A stretch of 64,000 bases of DNA from an uncultured Eubacteriales bacterium (GTDB lineage: Bacteria; Bacillota; Clostridia; Christensenellales; Aristaeellaceae): contig URUF01000008.1 in the NCBI GenBank assembly GCA_900550955.1, positions 19,660 through 83,659 on the forward strand. Direction: 5' to 3'. Under the pieces are notes generated by a model. The model did not search any database and was not told where the DNA came from. It saw nothing but the letters and a program-made list of their open reading frames with translations. This document shows positions 33,336 to 41,169 of the stretch, piece by piece. How positions within the stretch are numbered: position 1 is the first letter of the stretch; the number at the start of each line of letters is the position of its first letter. The position numbers and the translations under genes were made by a program.

Positions 33336-33741
33336 GGCTGTTCTCCTCCCCTTCCTGCCGGCTGATGGCCCGGGCGATAAGCCCCGCGGCCCTTTCCAGC
33401 CGTTCCTTGTCATTATGGGGCAGCACGCCCCGGTTTACAGCGTTTAGCAGCGCGGCCGCCTGGCGCAAATCGCGCACGGTATCCTCCATGCGCCTGGCGC
33501 CGCCCAGCGCCGCTTCGCAGCGCCTTAGCTTCTGCGCCGCGCGCGTGATGGCCTCGTGCACGTTCTGGCGGCTTACGCCAAACTGCTCCGCGATCTCTCC
33601 CAGGGAAAGATCCTCCTCATAATGCAGCCGGAGCATATCCAGCTGCTTTTCGGTGAGCAGCCCGCCGTAGAAGGCGCACAGGGTGCCAATTTCCACGCTT
33701 TTTTCAAGGCGCTGCGGCCCGTCCAACGCTTCCGGCTTCAC
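33325..33741 (-). CDS. ylxM: YlxM-family HTH protein (SRP-associated)
   Basis: 138 aa from GTG 33741, which has GGAAGGAG 7 bp upstream. Sigma-70-region-4-like HTH: LLTEKQLDMLRLHYEEDLSL and EIAEQFGVSRQNVHEAITRA (about 25-70). In streptococci YlxM binds scRNA and stimulates Ffh. It leads the ffh-rpsP-khpA-rimM-trmD cluster from its own promoter. The C-terminal third is a charged helix, longer than in the 110-aa B. subtilis protein. Confidence 0.9.
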   Translation of the reverse strand: MKPEALDGPQRLEKSVEIGTLCAFYGGLLTEKQLDMLRLHYEEDLSLGEIAEQFGVSRQNVHEAITRAAQKLRRCEAALGGARRMEDTVRDLRQAAALLNAVNRGVLPHNDKERLERAAGLIARAISRQEGEENSHGL

Positions 33742-33756
33742 ACCTGGGCTCCTTCC

Positions 33757-33835
33757 GCCATCAAGCAATTCATCTTGACAGCCGAATCAGTATACCTCAT
33801 CCGCGGCCGGCTGTCAAGCATTTTTGCTTGATGGC
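33757..33835. repeat. 28-bp inverted repeat embracing the ylxM promoter
   Basis: The arms 33757-33784 and 33808-33835 are inverted copies matching at 23 of 28 positions: GCCATCAAGCAA outside and TTGACAGCCG inside, differing only at five consecutive central positions. The 23-bp middle contains the -10 box, and the right arm contains the -35. It could be an operator for a dimeric regulator, or give a leader hairpin, since the left arm is transcribed. Confidence 0.8.
33789..33817 (-). promoter_or_regulatory. Sigma-A promoter of the ylxM-ffh-rpsP-rimM-trmD cluster
   Basis: Minus strand: an exact TTGACA (33817-33812), a 17-nt spacer and TATACT (33794-33789), 48 bp before the GTG start. Confidence 0.9.
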
Positions 33836-33840
33836 TGGGG

Positions 33841-34350
33841 CTATTCCCCGCCGTCCGTTGGGATTGCAAACATCTCCCTGCACAGCGCTTTTCCAGCGGC
33901 CGTGCGGAATACGCCGCGCAGCGCCGCCTGGGCGGCCTCCTTGGATGCGCCGTCCTCATAAAGGTTCACCAAAAAATCCGCCTCCACCAAAACGCGGTGA
34001 TCCATGCTTTCAATGCCCTCATAGGTGTGGTGATGCGCAATCAGCCAGCATACGCGGTCAATCGCCGCCGCCTCAAAGCCCAGGCGCTCCATCAGCTCCC
34101 GCGCGCAGGGCGGCCCCTCCTGCTCCTGCAGCTTGCCGGTGCAACGGCCGTACTTGCGCTCAGCCGGATGGATGCCTATATCGTGCGTAAGCGCCGCCGC
34201 CTCCAGCACAAAGCGCGCTTCCCCGTCCATGCCCTCCTTGAGCGCAATCAGCCTGGCCAGGCTGCGCACCTTCAAAAAATGCTGAATGCGCCTTGCGTCG
34301 CCCGCGTCAAAGGCGATCATCGCAAAGGCCAGCTCGTCCAGCAGCTCCAT
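33841..34350 (-). CDS. HD-domain phosphohydrolase
   Basis: 169 aa. The metal-binding HD motif is in AAALTHDIGIHPAERKYG (about residues 50-67); an upstream His in RRIQHFLKV and the WLIAHHHTYEGI segment complete a compact HD fold. Small HD proteins hydrolyse nucleotide or other phosphate esters; the substrate is unknown. ATG 34350 begins 3 bp after the SGNH esterase stop, with AAGGGGTG upstream, so the two are co-transcribed. Confidence 0.85.
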   Translation of the reverse strand: MELLDELAFAMIAFDAGDARRIQHFLKVRSLARLIALKEGMDGEARFVLEAAALTHDIGIHPAERKYGRCTGKLQEQEGPPCARELMERLGFEAAAIDRVCWLIAHHHTYEGIESMDHRVLVEADFLVNLYEDGASKEAAQAALRGVFRTAAGKALCREMFAIPTDGGE

Positions 34351-34353
34351 GCG

Positions 34354-35001
34354 TTACACCCCTTCCATCATCTTCCTGATTGCCTGCGCCATCGCCTGGC
34401 CCAGCGCCAGGTGGGCCTCCGGCCCCATATGGATGCCGTCCTTTTCGGAAGGCTGGGCATACAGCGCCGCGTCCAGAAAGGCCACGCCCAGCTCCTTCGC
34501 CACGGCCTCATAGGCGCGCGCAAAGTCCCGTGACTTTTGGGGATACGCATGGCGGCGCTCCACCACGTCGCGCCCGTTGATGCATTCATGCGCCAGGATG
34601 GGCGCAACCAGCAGCACCTTGGGCCCGTTCACAAAGATGGGCGTGCTCTCCTCCAGATGGCTGTACAATCGGATCTGCTTCACCAGCGTGCGCGCGCCGT
34701 CCGCCGCGCCGTAGCCGTCCGTCCAGCGCAGGTCGTTGGTGCCAAGCATCACAACCGCCATATCCAGCGGCTTTTGGGATATGAGGCATGGCAGCAAATA
34801 GGTAAGCCCATTGCGCCCCGGGCTCAACGGGTTTTCATACGCCGTGGTACGGCCGTTCATACCCTCCTCAATCAGCGTATAGCCGCTTCCCAGCAGCCGC
34901 TGCGCCACGCCCGTCCAGCGCACCTCAGGCGCATAGCGCTCCCCGCTTGCGGGTATATAGCCCCAGGTATTGGAATCCCCATAGCACAAAATCCGGCGCA
35001 T
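34354..35001 (-). CDS. SGNH/GDSL-family hydrolase
   Basis: 215 aa from ATG 35001. All four family blocks are visible: GDSNTWG (nucleophile Ser, residues 8-14), EEGMNGRT (Gly/Asn oxyanion region), MLGTNDLRW (Asn) and EKDGIHMGPEAH (catalytic Asp-x-x-His). There is no signal peptide, so it is a cytoplasmic esterase or lipase, similar to aryl-ester hydrolases. It has its own promoter and precedes the HD hydrolase. An earlier in-frame start at 35097 would extend over the promoter and is rejected. Confidence 0.88.
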   Translation of the reverse strand: MRRILCYGDSNTWGYIPASGERYAPEVRWTGVAQRLLGSGYTLIEEGMNGRTTAYENPLSPGRNGLTYLLPCLISQKPLDMAVVMLGTNDLRWTDGYGAADGARTLVKQIRLYSHLEESTPIFVNGPKVLLVAPILAHECINGRDVVERRHAYPQKSRDFARAYEAVAKELGVAFLDAALYAQPSEKDGIHMGPEAHLALGQAMAQAIRKMMEGV

Positions 35002-35046
35002 AGCGTTTCTTCCTCCGTTCCGGCGTGCCAACGGCCGCCTGCCGTC

Positions 35047-35076
35047 ATTATACACGCTTGCGCGCCCGTATGGCAA
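35047..35076 (-). promoter_or_regulatory. Sigma-A promoter of the SGNH-HD gene pair
   Basis: Minus strand: TTGCCA (35076-35071), an 18-nt spacer and an exact TATAAT (35052-35047), 45 bp before the start codon. Confidence 0.75.
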
Positions 35077-35159
35077 GAAGCGCCGCGCCCTGCGCATACT
35101 TTCACCGCTATCTGGAAACCCTTCCCTGTGAGCGACGTATTTGAAGGGGAGGATTTAGT

Positions 35160-35846
35160 ATGCAGCAGGAACCAAAGCCTACCAAGCGGGAGCTGGCGCT
35201 GCAATTCATCGCGGCGCTGCTTACCTTTGCGCTTTTCATGCTCTTTACCCGGGCCGACGCGGCCGTCGTCGCCTGGGGCGATAAGGGCTCGCAGGTGCGC
35301 CAAATCCAGCAGAAGCTTCAGCAATACGGCTATTTCAGCGGCACGGTGGACGGCGTGTTCGGCAAGGAAACCTACGATGCGGTGGTGTGGTTCCAGCGCA
35401 AAAACGGCCTGAAGGTGGATGGCGTTGTGGGCTCAGGCACCGCCGCCGCGTTAGGCCTCAGCCTTAGCGGCAGCGTGGCCGCCTCCAGCTATAACGAAAG
35501 CGAGGCCTATCTGCTTGGCCGCCTGGTGCACGGCGAGGCGCGCGGCGAACCCTACGTGGGCAAAGTGGCCGTAGCCGCCGTGGTGCTCAACCGGGTAAAA
35601 AGCCCCTCCTTTCCCAATACCATCAGCGGCGTCATTTACCAATCCGGCGCGTTTGACGCGGTTTTGGACGGGCAAATCAACCTTACCCCGGATGCCGATA
35701 GCCTGCGCGCTGCCCGCGACGCGCTCAACGGCTGGGACCCCACCGGCGGCTGCCTGTATTACTACAATCCCATTACCGCCACCAACGGGTGGATTTGGTC
35801 GCGCACGGTGCAGCTGAGTATCGGCAAGCACAACTTTGCCATTTAG
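35160..35846 (+). CDS. sleB: Spore cortex-lytic enzyme SleB
   Basis: 228 aa. An N-terminal signal/anchor (about 14-34) is followed by a peptidoglycan-binding domain (GDKGSQVRQIQQKL through FGKETYDAVVWFQ, about 40-90) and the Hydrolase_2 lytic transglycosylase domain (LLGRLVHGEARGEPYVGKVA onward) with its catalytic Glu in HGEARGE. It digests cortex peptidoglycan containing muramic-delta-lactam during germination. GGGGAGGA precedes the ATG. ypeB follows 14 bp later, the usual partner needed for SleB assembly. In the model spore former the pair is made in the forespore; I could not identify a clear sigma-G promoter. Confidence 0.93.
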   Translation: MQQEPKPTKRELALQFIAALLTFALFMLFTRADAAVVAWGDKGSQVRQIQQKLQQYGYFSGTVDGVFGKETYDAVVWFQRKNGLKVDGVVGSGTAAALGLSLSGSVAASSYNESEAYLLGRLVHGEARGEPYVGKVAVAAVVLNRVKSPSFPNTISGVIYQSGAFDAVLDGQINLTPDADSLRAARDALNGWDPTGGCLYYYNPITATNGWIWSRTVQLSIGKHNFAI

Positions 35847-35860
35847 GGAGGAAGCGCCGC

Positions 35861-37198
35861 ATGCAGCTGAAGCATCACGTGATCCTGTATACCTTTTTAA
35901 GCCTGGCGCTCATCATCGCCATTTTTTTAAGCATGGATTACGGCCTGCGCGCCCAGCGCAGCGCGCAGCTTTTGGAGGACACCTACGCGCAGCGCATTGC
36001 GGAAACGCAGGAGCATCTGCAATCCATCGGCATTAAGCTGCGCAAAGCGCCTGTTGCGGGCGACGCGCAAACACAGGTGGAGCTGCTCACCGGCGTCAGC
36101 CGCCAGGCGGACGGCGTGGTAAGCTCCCTGGCGGCGCTGCCGCTAAGCCACATCGCCATGAGCGACACCATGAAGTTTTGCAACCAGCTATCCGATTACG
36201 CCATGATACTGGCGCTTTCCGTAGCGTCCGGCACGGGCGTAAAGGAGGAGCAGTTCAAGCAGCTTTCCGAGATGGAAAGCCAGTGCCAGCTGCTGTTGGG
36301 CCAGTTTGTCACCGCCCGCGACACCATGCTGCGCGAAAGCCTGCGCCTATCCGGCGAAGGCAGCGTGTTTTATGAGGAGGCCAGCCTCGTCGCCCGCCCC
36401 CTGGAGCAGGTAAGCGATAAGGATAACGGCATGGACTACCCCACCCTCATCTACGACGGCGTATTTTCCGATGCGCGCCGCTATGGCGAACCCAAGGCCC
36501 TTGGCGCAAAGCGGATTACCGCCGAGGAGGCCGTGGCCGCCGCCCGCGCCTTCATAGGGGACGAGCGCGTCGCCTCCGCCGCCCCCGCGCCGGATAGCGG
36601 CGGCCCCCTGGCTAGCTACGGCGTCAGCCTTACCCTTGCCGACGGCGTTGTGCTCAATGCCGATGTTACCCGCCAGGGCGGCCATTTGCTATGGATTGTG
36701 CCGGAGCACGCCTCCTTTGAGGCCGCGCTCACCCTGGAGGAATGCGCCCAGGCCGCCCGGCTGTTTTTGACCTCGCGCGGCTATGGCGATATGGAGGCCA
36801 ACCACTACCAGGTGTACGACGGGCTGGCCGTAATCAACTTTGTGGCCGTGCAGGACGGCGTGCTGCTCTACCCCGACCTGGTCAAGGTGCAAATGCGCAT
36901 GGACACGGGCGAGCTTGTGGGCCTTGAGGCCAATAACTACCTCATGAACCATACCCGCCGCACAGGGCTTACGCCCACCCTTTCCCCCGAGGAGGCCCTG
37001 GCCCTTATCAACCCACGCCTCCAGGCCGGGAAACCGCGCCTGTGCGTGATTCCCGACCGCGATACCGAGCGCCTCTGCTACGAAATTCCCGGCCAATACG
37101 ACGGCCAGGAATACCGCGTGTACATCGACGCCGCCACCGGCGAGGAAGCCCAGATCCTGCTGATGGTGGATACCACCGATGGGCACATGGCGGCATAG
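35861..37198 (+). CDS. ypeB: Germination protein YpeB
   Basis: 445 aa from ATG 35861 (AGGGAGG upstream). One N-terminal membrane helix (VILYTFLSLALIIAIFLS) and a long extracytoplasmic part: a helical region (about 30-200) and then PepSY-like repeats in which TAEEAVAAARAFIG, TLEECAQAARLFL and SPEEALALINPRL each open a unit. YpeB stabilises and localises SleB in the spore. The length matches B. subtilis YpeB (about 450 aa). A repeat element begins about 30 bp after the stop. Confidence 0.92.
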   Translation: MQLKHHVILYTFLSLALIIAIFLSMDYGLRAQRSAQLLEDTYAQRIAETQEHLQSIGIKLRKAPVAGDAQTQVELLTGVSRQADGVVSSLAALPLSHIAMSDTMKFCNQLSDYAMILALSVASGTGVKEEQFKQLSEMESQCQLLLGQFVTARDTMLRESLRLSGEGSVFYEEASLVARPLEQVSDKDNGMDYPTLIYDGVFSDARRYGEPKALGAKRITAEEAVAAARAFIGDERVASAAPAPDSGGPLASYGVSLTLADGVVLNADVTRQGGHLLWIVPEHASFEAALTLEECAQAARLFLTSRGYGDMEANHYQVYDGLAVINFVAVQDGVLLYPDLVKVQMRMDTGELVGLEANNYLMNHTRRTGLTPTLSPEEALALINPRLQAGKPRLCVIPDRDTERLCYEIPGQYDGQEYRVYIDAATGEEAQILLMVDTTDGHMAA

Positions 37199-37225
37199 TC
37201 GCGCTTGGCCCGGCGAAAAAGCGCG

Positions 37226-37356
37226 GTTCGCCGCCCGGCGAGCGTAGCGAGTAGGCGAACGGCGCAATCCTCGTCGGAAAAGATCGCCGTAGGCGATCTT
37301 TTCCGACGTTCTGTGACCCGGCGGGCGGCCCGTTAAAGCGGGCCTCTTGCCGGGTC
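37226..37356. repeat. Composite repeat, copy C, after ypeB
   Basis: Positions 37226-37296 repeat 44284-44352 almost exactly (GTTCGCCGCCCGGCGAGCG, AGCGAGTAGGCGAACGGCGC, CGGAAAAGATCGCCG). A perfect 17-bp hairpin follows (arms 37272-37288 and 37292-37308, loop GTA), then a nested hairpin opening GACCCGGC (37315-37322) and closing GCCGGGTC (37349-37356). The hairpins may also end the sleB-ypeB transcript. Confidence 0.75.
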
Positions 37357-37639
37357 AATGTCTTTTGGGCGGTAACGTCCTAGGATTCATGCTTCCCCGG
37401 AAAAGCCGCCGCCGGATTGATCATACCAAACGCGTATCATGGCGCAGCCCTGCGGAAAGCCGGATTTAGCGCCGCAGGCGCTTCCTCATAGCGCCCGCTT
37501 TGCTTGTTTTCCTTATGGAATCATGCCTGGCCCGCATCCCTTTCGCCTCAAAGCATGCATATATACCGCCGCCCACGCCCTTTCCCTGCAAGCCGCAGGC
37601 AGGAAGGGCGGCCCGCAAATAAGGCCAGCCTCGCCAACC
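37357..37639. other. Intergenic stretch without a recognisable gene
   Basis: Between the repeat and the BceR-like operator I see no gene with a ribosome binding site on either strand, no tRNA and no further convincing hairpin. The composition is slightly less GC-rich than the coding neighbours. Confidence 0.5.
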
Positions 37640-37673
37640 TGACAAAACTGTAAGATTTCCGCCCAAAATGTAA
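37640..37673 (+). promoter_or_regulatory. BceR-like response-regulator operator upstream of the BceAB-type genes
   Basis: TGACA-AAAC-TGTAA (37640-37653) fits the TNACA-N4-TGTAA consensus known for BceR-type regulators. A second TGTAA half site (37669-37673) lies exactly 20 bp downstream, two helical turns, as expected for an OmpR-family dimer pair. The -10 box follows 33 bp later. Confidence 0.7.
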
Positions 37674-37706
37674 GGCAGGAAAATGGCGTGCGCCCTGCGT
37701 ACACAC

Positions 37707-37712
37707 TATACT
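37707..37712 (+). promoter_or_regulatory. -10 box of the BceAB-type operon
   Basis: TATACT at 37707-37712. The -35 position (37684-37689, TGGCGT) is poor, as expected for a promoter that needs an activator bound at 37640-37673. Confidence 0.6.
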
Positions 37713-37744
37713 GTACCTGTAAACACGCAAGGGAGGTATGCCAA

Positions 37745-38512
37745 ATGGCAATGCTGGAAGTCGATCATCTGCAAAAAATCTATACCACCCGGTTTGGTTC
37801 CAATCAGGTACAGGCCCTTACCGATGTGAATTTTACCGTGGAAAAGGGCGAGTATGTAGCCATCATGGGTGAAAGCGGCAGCGGCAAAACCACGCTGCTC
37901 AACATCCTGGCGGCGCTGGACAAGCCCACCCGCGGCGAGGTGCGCCTAAACGGCAAGGTGCTTACCAACATCAGCGAAAAGGAAATCTCCGCCTTCCGCC
38001 GCGATAACCTGGGCTTTGTGTTTCAGGATTTCAACCTGCTGGACACCTTCTCCATTCGCGATAACATCTTCCTGCCGCTGGTGCTGGCGGGCAAAACCTA
38101 CCGCGAAATGGACGCCCGCCTTACGCCCATCGCGCACAAGCTGGGCATTGGCGGCATCCTGTCCAAGTTCCCTTACGAGGTATCCGGCGGGCAGAAGCAG
38201 CGCGCGGCCGTGGCCCGCGCCCTCATCACCCAGCCCCAGCTCATTTTGGCGGACGAGCCCACCGGCGCGCTGGATAGCCGCGCCACCGACAGCCTTTTGA
38301 CCCTCTTTGGTGAAATCAACGAGGACGGGCAAACCATCCTCATGGTTACGCACTCGGTAAAGGCTGCCAGCCATGCAGGCCGCGTGCTGTTTATCAAGGA
38401 CGGCGAAGTGTTCCACCAGCTCTACCGCGGCAAGGACGGCGCGGAGGGCCTTTACCAGCGAATTAGCGATACCCTTACGGTAATCGCCACGGGAGGCGCG
38501 TTGCATGCGTAA
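37745..38512 (+). CDS. BceA-type ABC transporter ATP-binding protein
   Basis: 255 aa from ATG 37745 (AAGGGAGG 8 bp upstream). Walker A GESGSGKTT (42-50), the Q-loop FVFQDFNLLDT, signature VSGGQKQR, Walker B ILADEPTGALD and the H-loop MVTHS. The DFNLLDTFSIRDNI segment is typical of the peptide-resistance (BceA/VraD) group within the MacB superfamily. It should power the FtsX-like permease that follows with an 8-bp overlap. The partner histidine kinase and response regulator usually encoded beside such transporters are not in the window. Confidence 0.9.
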   Translation: MAMLEVDHLQKIYTTRFGSNQVQALTDVNFTVEKGEYVAIMGESGSGKTTLLNILAALDKPTRGEVRLNGKVLTNISEKEISAFRRDNLGFVFQDFNLLDTFSIRDNIFLPLVLAGKTYREMDARLTPIAHKLGIGGILSKFPYEVSGGQKQRAAVARALITQPQLILADEPTGALDSRATDSLLTLFGEINEDGQTILMVTHSVKAASHAGRVLFIKDGEVFHQLYRGKDGAEGLYQRISDTLTVIATGGALHA

Positions 38513-40469
38513 AGGCTTTTTTCTGCGCTTGGCGGTAAGCGGCATCTGCAAAAACCGCAAGGTTTATTATCCCTATATTCTCACCGCCATCGTTACCACG
38601 GCCATGATGTATATCATCGGAACCCTGCAAGGCAACCCCGACATTGGCAGCGATACGCTCTCCTTCGCCCTGCAACTGGGCGTGGCCGTCACGTCGCTGT
38701 TTAGCGTCATCTTCCTGTTTTACACCAACAGCTTTCTCATCAAGCGCCGCAAGAAGGAGTTTGGCCTCTACAATATCCTGGGCATGGAAAAAAAGCACCT
38801 GGGCCGCGTGGTCTTCTGGGAAACGGCCGTCATCCTGCTTATCAGCCTGGCGCTGGGCTTTGGCCTGGGCATGCTGCTGGATAAGGCGCTGCTGCTGCTT
38901 CTGGCGCGCATTGTTGGGCAGCAGCTTGCCATTGGCTTTTACGTTTCAGGCAGCGCTATGGCTTATACCGCCGCGCTCATCAGCGGCACATTCGCGCTCA
39001 TCTTCCTCAACTCCGTCAGGCAGGTGTATACCGCCAACCCCGTCGAGCTTTTGCGCAGCGGCGCCGTGGGCGAGCGCGAGCCCAAAACCAAGTGGATTAT
39101 GGCGGGCCTGGGCGTGCTCACGCTGGGCGCGGGCTATTGGCTAAGCACCACGGTAAAGGACGCCGCCACAATGATCATCATGTTCTTCTTCGCCGTTCTC
39201 CTGGTGATCGTAGGCACCTACTTCCTGTTTACGGCGGGCAGCATCGCGCTTTTGAAGGCGCTTCGCAAGCGCAAGCGGTACTATTACAAGCCCGATCATT
39301 TCATCAGCGTTTCCGGCATGATCTACCGCATGAAGCAAAACGCCGTGGGCCTTAGCAATGTGTGCATCCTGTCCACCATGGTGCTGGTAATGGTGTTTTC
39401 CACCGTGGCGCTGTGGTTCAACATGGACGATATCGTGAACAAGCGGGTGTCCGGGGATATCGAGTTTGTAAGCAAGGGCCTGGACATTGACGCGCTTTAT
39501 GAAACCGTGGACGAAACCCTGTCCGAAATGGGCCTGACCCGCGAAAACGACCAGGCCTTCCGCTACTATTCCTTTACCGCGTTCCAGTCAAAGGATACCT
39601 TTCTTGTGTCCAGTGAAGCCGACGGCAGCCTGTTCATCACCCCCATCATGCTGTATATGGTTCCCCTGGAGGACTATAACCGCATGTACGGCCTGCATGA
39701 AACCCTGGAGCCCGGCGAGATTTTGCTGGATGCGTACCGCAGCGATTACCCGTATGAAACGCTTGCCGTTCTGGGCGATACCTTTTCCATAAAGCAGCGC
39801 ACGCGCGGGCGCATGTCCAACCAAGCGGTTTTCAGCAGCGCATACGATACCCTGTTTCTGATCGTGGACGACGTGCAGGTTATCCAGCAGCTCATGCGCA
39901 GGCATACGGAGGTCTATGGCTACAAGGACGCCAACATGCGCAGCTCCGTAAGCTTCACCATAGACGGCAGCGCCGAGCAGGAGCTCGCCTTTTCAAAAGC
40001 GCTGTACCAGCGGCTGAAGCAGCGGTTTAGCGTGGTCTACCTCAACAGCCGCGAGGAGCTGCGCACATCCATGCGGCAGCTCTACGGCAGCCTGCTTTTT
40101 GTGGGTATTTTTCTGGCCTGCCTGTTCCTGATGGCGATGATCCTTATCATCTATTACAAGCAGATTTCCGAAGGCTATGACGACCGGGAGCGCTACCGCA
40201 TCATGCGCAAGGTGGGCCTGAGCCGCCGTGAAATCAAGCGCTCCATCTCCTCGCAGATTCTGATTGTGTTCTTCCTGCCGCTGGCGGTTGCCGGGCTGCA
40301 CATCGGTTTCGCATTCCCGGGCATCAACACCATGTTCCGCGGCCTTGGCATGGATAACCCCGTCCTGATGGGCGTTTGCGCGCTGGCAAGCTTCGCCGTC
40401 TTTGGCCTTATCTACGGCGCGGTATATCTGCTCACCGCCAGGGTGTATTACCGCATTGTAAGCGAATAA
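38505..40469 (+). CDS. BceB-type ABC transporter permease (FtsX family)
   Basis: 654 aa, ten predicted membrane helices, with an extracytoplasmic domain of about 200 residues (roughly 310-520) between helices 7 and 8. This domain is the hallmark of BceB permeases that recognise bacitracin, nisin or similar lipid-II-cycle peptides. The FtsX domains lie at about 55-180 and 530-650; IKRRKKEFGLYNILGMEKK is the coupling segment. Known BceAB systems free the target from antibiotic and also signal flux to a BceS kinase. Specificity cannot be judged from sequence. Confidence 0.9.
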   Translation: MRKGFFLRLAVSGICKNRKVYYPYILTAIVTTAMMYIIGTLQGNPDIGSDTLSFALQLGVAVTSLFSVIFLFYTNSFLIKRRKKEFGLYNILGMEKKHLGRVVFWETAVILLISLALGFGLGMLLDKALLLLLARIVGQQLAIGFYVSGSAMAYTAALISGTFALIFLNSVRQVYTANPVELLRSGAVGEREPKTKWIMAGLGVLTLGAGYWLSTTVKDAATMIIMFFFAVLLVIVGTYFLFTAGSIALLKALRKRKRYYYKPDHFISVSGMIYRMKQNAVGLSNVCILSTMVLVMVFSTVALWFNMDDIVNKRVSGDIEFVSKGLDIDALYETVDETLSEMGLTRENDQAFRYYSFTAFQSKDTFLVSSEADGSLFITPIMLYMVPLEDYNRMYGLHETLEPGEILLDAYRSDYPYETLAVLGDTFSIKQRTRGRMSNQAVFSSAYDTLFLIVDDVQVIQQLMRRHTEVYGYKDANMRSSVSFTIDGSAEQELAFSKALYQRLKQRFSVVYLNSREELRTSMRQLYGSLLFVGIFLACLFLMAMILIIYYKQISEGYDDRERYRIMRKVGLSRREIKRSISSQILIVFFLPLAVAGLHIGFAFPGINTMFRGLGMDNPVLMGVCALASFAVFGLIYGAVYLLTARVYYRIVSE

Positions 40470-40488
40470 GCAAGGGAGGTGCTTGCGC

Positions 40489-40659
40489 ATGAAATGGAAA
40501 AAGCGCCCGCTTCTGGGCATCCTCAGCAATGTTGTTTTCTGGATAGGGTTTGGGCTATGCTGCCTGCTTTTGATACCGGTTTGCTTGCTGCTGCTTTGCG
40601 TGCGGTGCGTTTTTTCCCTGGCGGACAGCTGCTCTGCGCGCATTCGGGAAATCCCCTAA
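40489..40659 (+). CDS. 56-aa membrane protein in the BceAB-type operon
   Basis: ATG 40489 with AGGGAGG 9 bp upstream, 19 bp after the permease stop. A basic N-terminus (MKWKKRP) is followed by one long hydrophobic stretch (about residues 8-45) with five Cys (24, 25, 32, 37 and 40) and a charged tail ending ARIREIP. The good ribosome site and operon position support it as real. I know no family for it; by position it may be an accessory or regulatory subunit of the transporter. Confidence 0.6.
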   Translation: MKWKKRPLLGILSNVVFWIGFGLCCLLLIPVCLLLLCVRCVFSLADSCSARIREIP

Positions 40660-40795
40660 GGCGGCGCGGCTAACGCCGTTGAAGCTGCAAAGCGGCGCTT
40701 CGGCAAAACGCAGCGGGGCTTGCTTTCCCGCTCTCTTTTGGAGGAGGGAACGGGCGGGCCAACGCCCGCTCCTTTGGCGCCGGCTGTTGTGCCGG

Positions 40796-40839
40796 GTTTA
40801 AAACGGGCCTGCCGCAGGTTTTCTTTCTGCGGCAGGCCC
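40796..40839 (-). terminator. Terminator downstream of the sortase-tail remnant
   Basis: A perfect 13-bp stem GGGCCTGCCGCAG / CTGCGGCAGGCCC (40805-40817, 40827-40839). On the minus strand it is followed by GTTTTAAA. It may also stop plus-strand read-through from the transporter operon, though the plus-strand tail is poor. Confidence 0.65.
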
Positions 40840-40860
40840 TTGGCGTAAAGAACGGCGCGA

Positions 40861-41019
40861 TTACTTGCTCGTTTTTCTTTTCTTGCTGTAAACGGTTGCT
40901 CCCAAGGCTCCAAAGCCGCTGATGAGCAGCAGGGTAAGCCAAAGGCCCGGCATGCCGCCATCTCCTGTTTTGGGGCATTCCTCCCTGCTGGGGCCTGCCG
41001 GCTCGGCAGGCGCGGCCGC
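40861..41019 (-). pseudogene. Remnant: C-terminal sortase-anchor tail of a lost surface protein
   Basis: 52 codons open from just after an in-frame TAG (41022-41020) to TAA (40861). The peptide has a Pro/Ala/Glu linker (AAAPAEPAGPSREE), a sorting motif CPKTGD (LPxTG-like), a hydrophobic helix (MPGLWLTLLLISGFGALGA) and a basic tail (YSKKRKTSK). This is a complete cell-wall sorting signal with no start codon and no protein in front of it. It lies on the same strand just downstream of another QTGD-anchored protein and may be a decayed tandem copy. Confidence 0.75.
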
Positions 41020-41049
41020 CTACTTTGATTTTGGTTCCTTTTCAAGCTG

Positions 41050-41082
41050 AATCCGTTCCCCAGTTTGGGGAACGGATTTTTT
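41050..41082 (+). terminator. Terminator-like hairpin, usable on both strands
   Basis: AATCCGTTCCCC (41050-41061) and GGGGAACGGATT (41067-41078) form a perfect 12-bp stem with a 5-nt loop, followed by a T-run. The minus strand also shows AAAAAATCC before it, so it may act bidirectionally. It lies between the sorting-tail remnant and the surface-protein stop. Confidence 0.75.
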
Positions 41083-41169
41083 GTGGGCTGTACGGGCCGC
41101 ATTCCGCGCGGCCCGCCAGCGCAGTTTTCATTTTTCATCGTGCGGGCAGCTTCTTTCCGACCGTTTCCG

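Noticed and set aside
37200..37310. Possible tRNA or small RNA in the gap after ypeB
   Set aside because: No cloverleaf or T-loop sequence; the hairpins match the composite repeat family.
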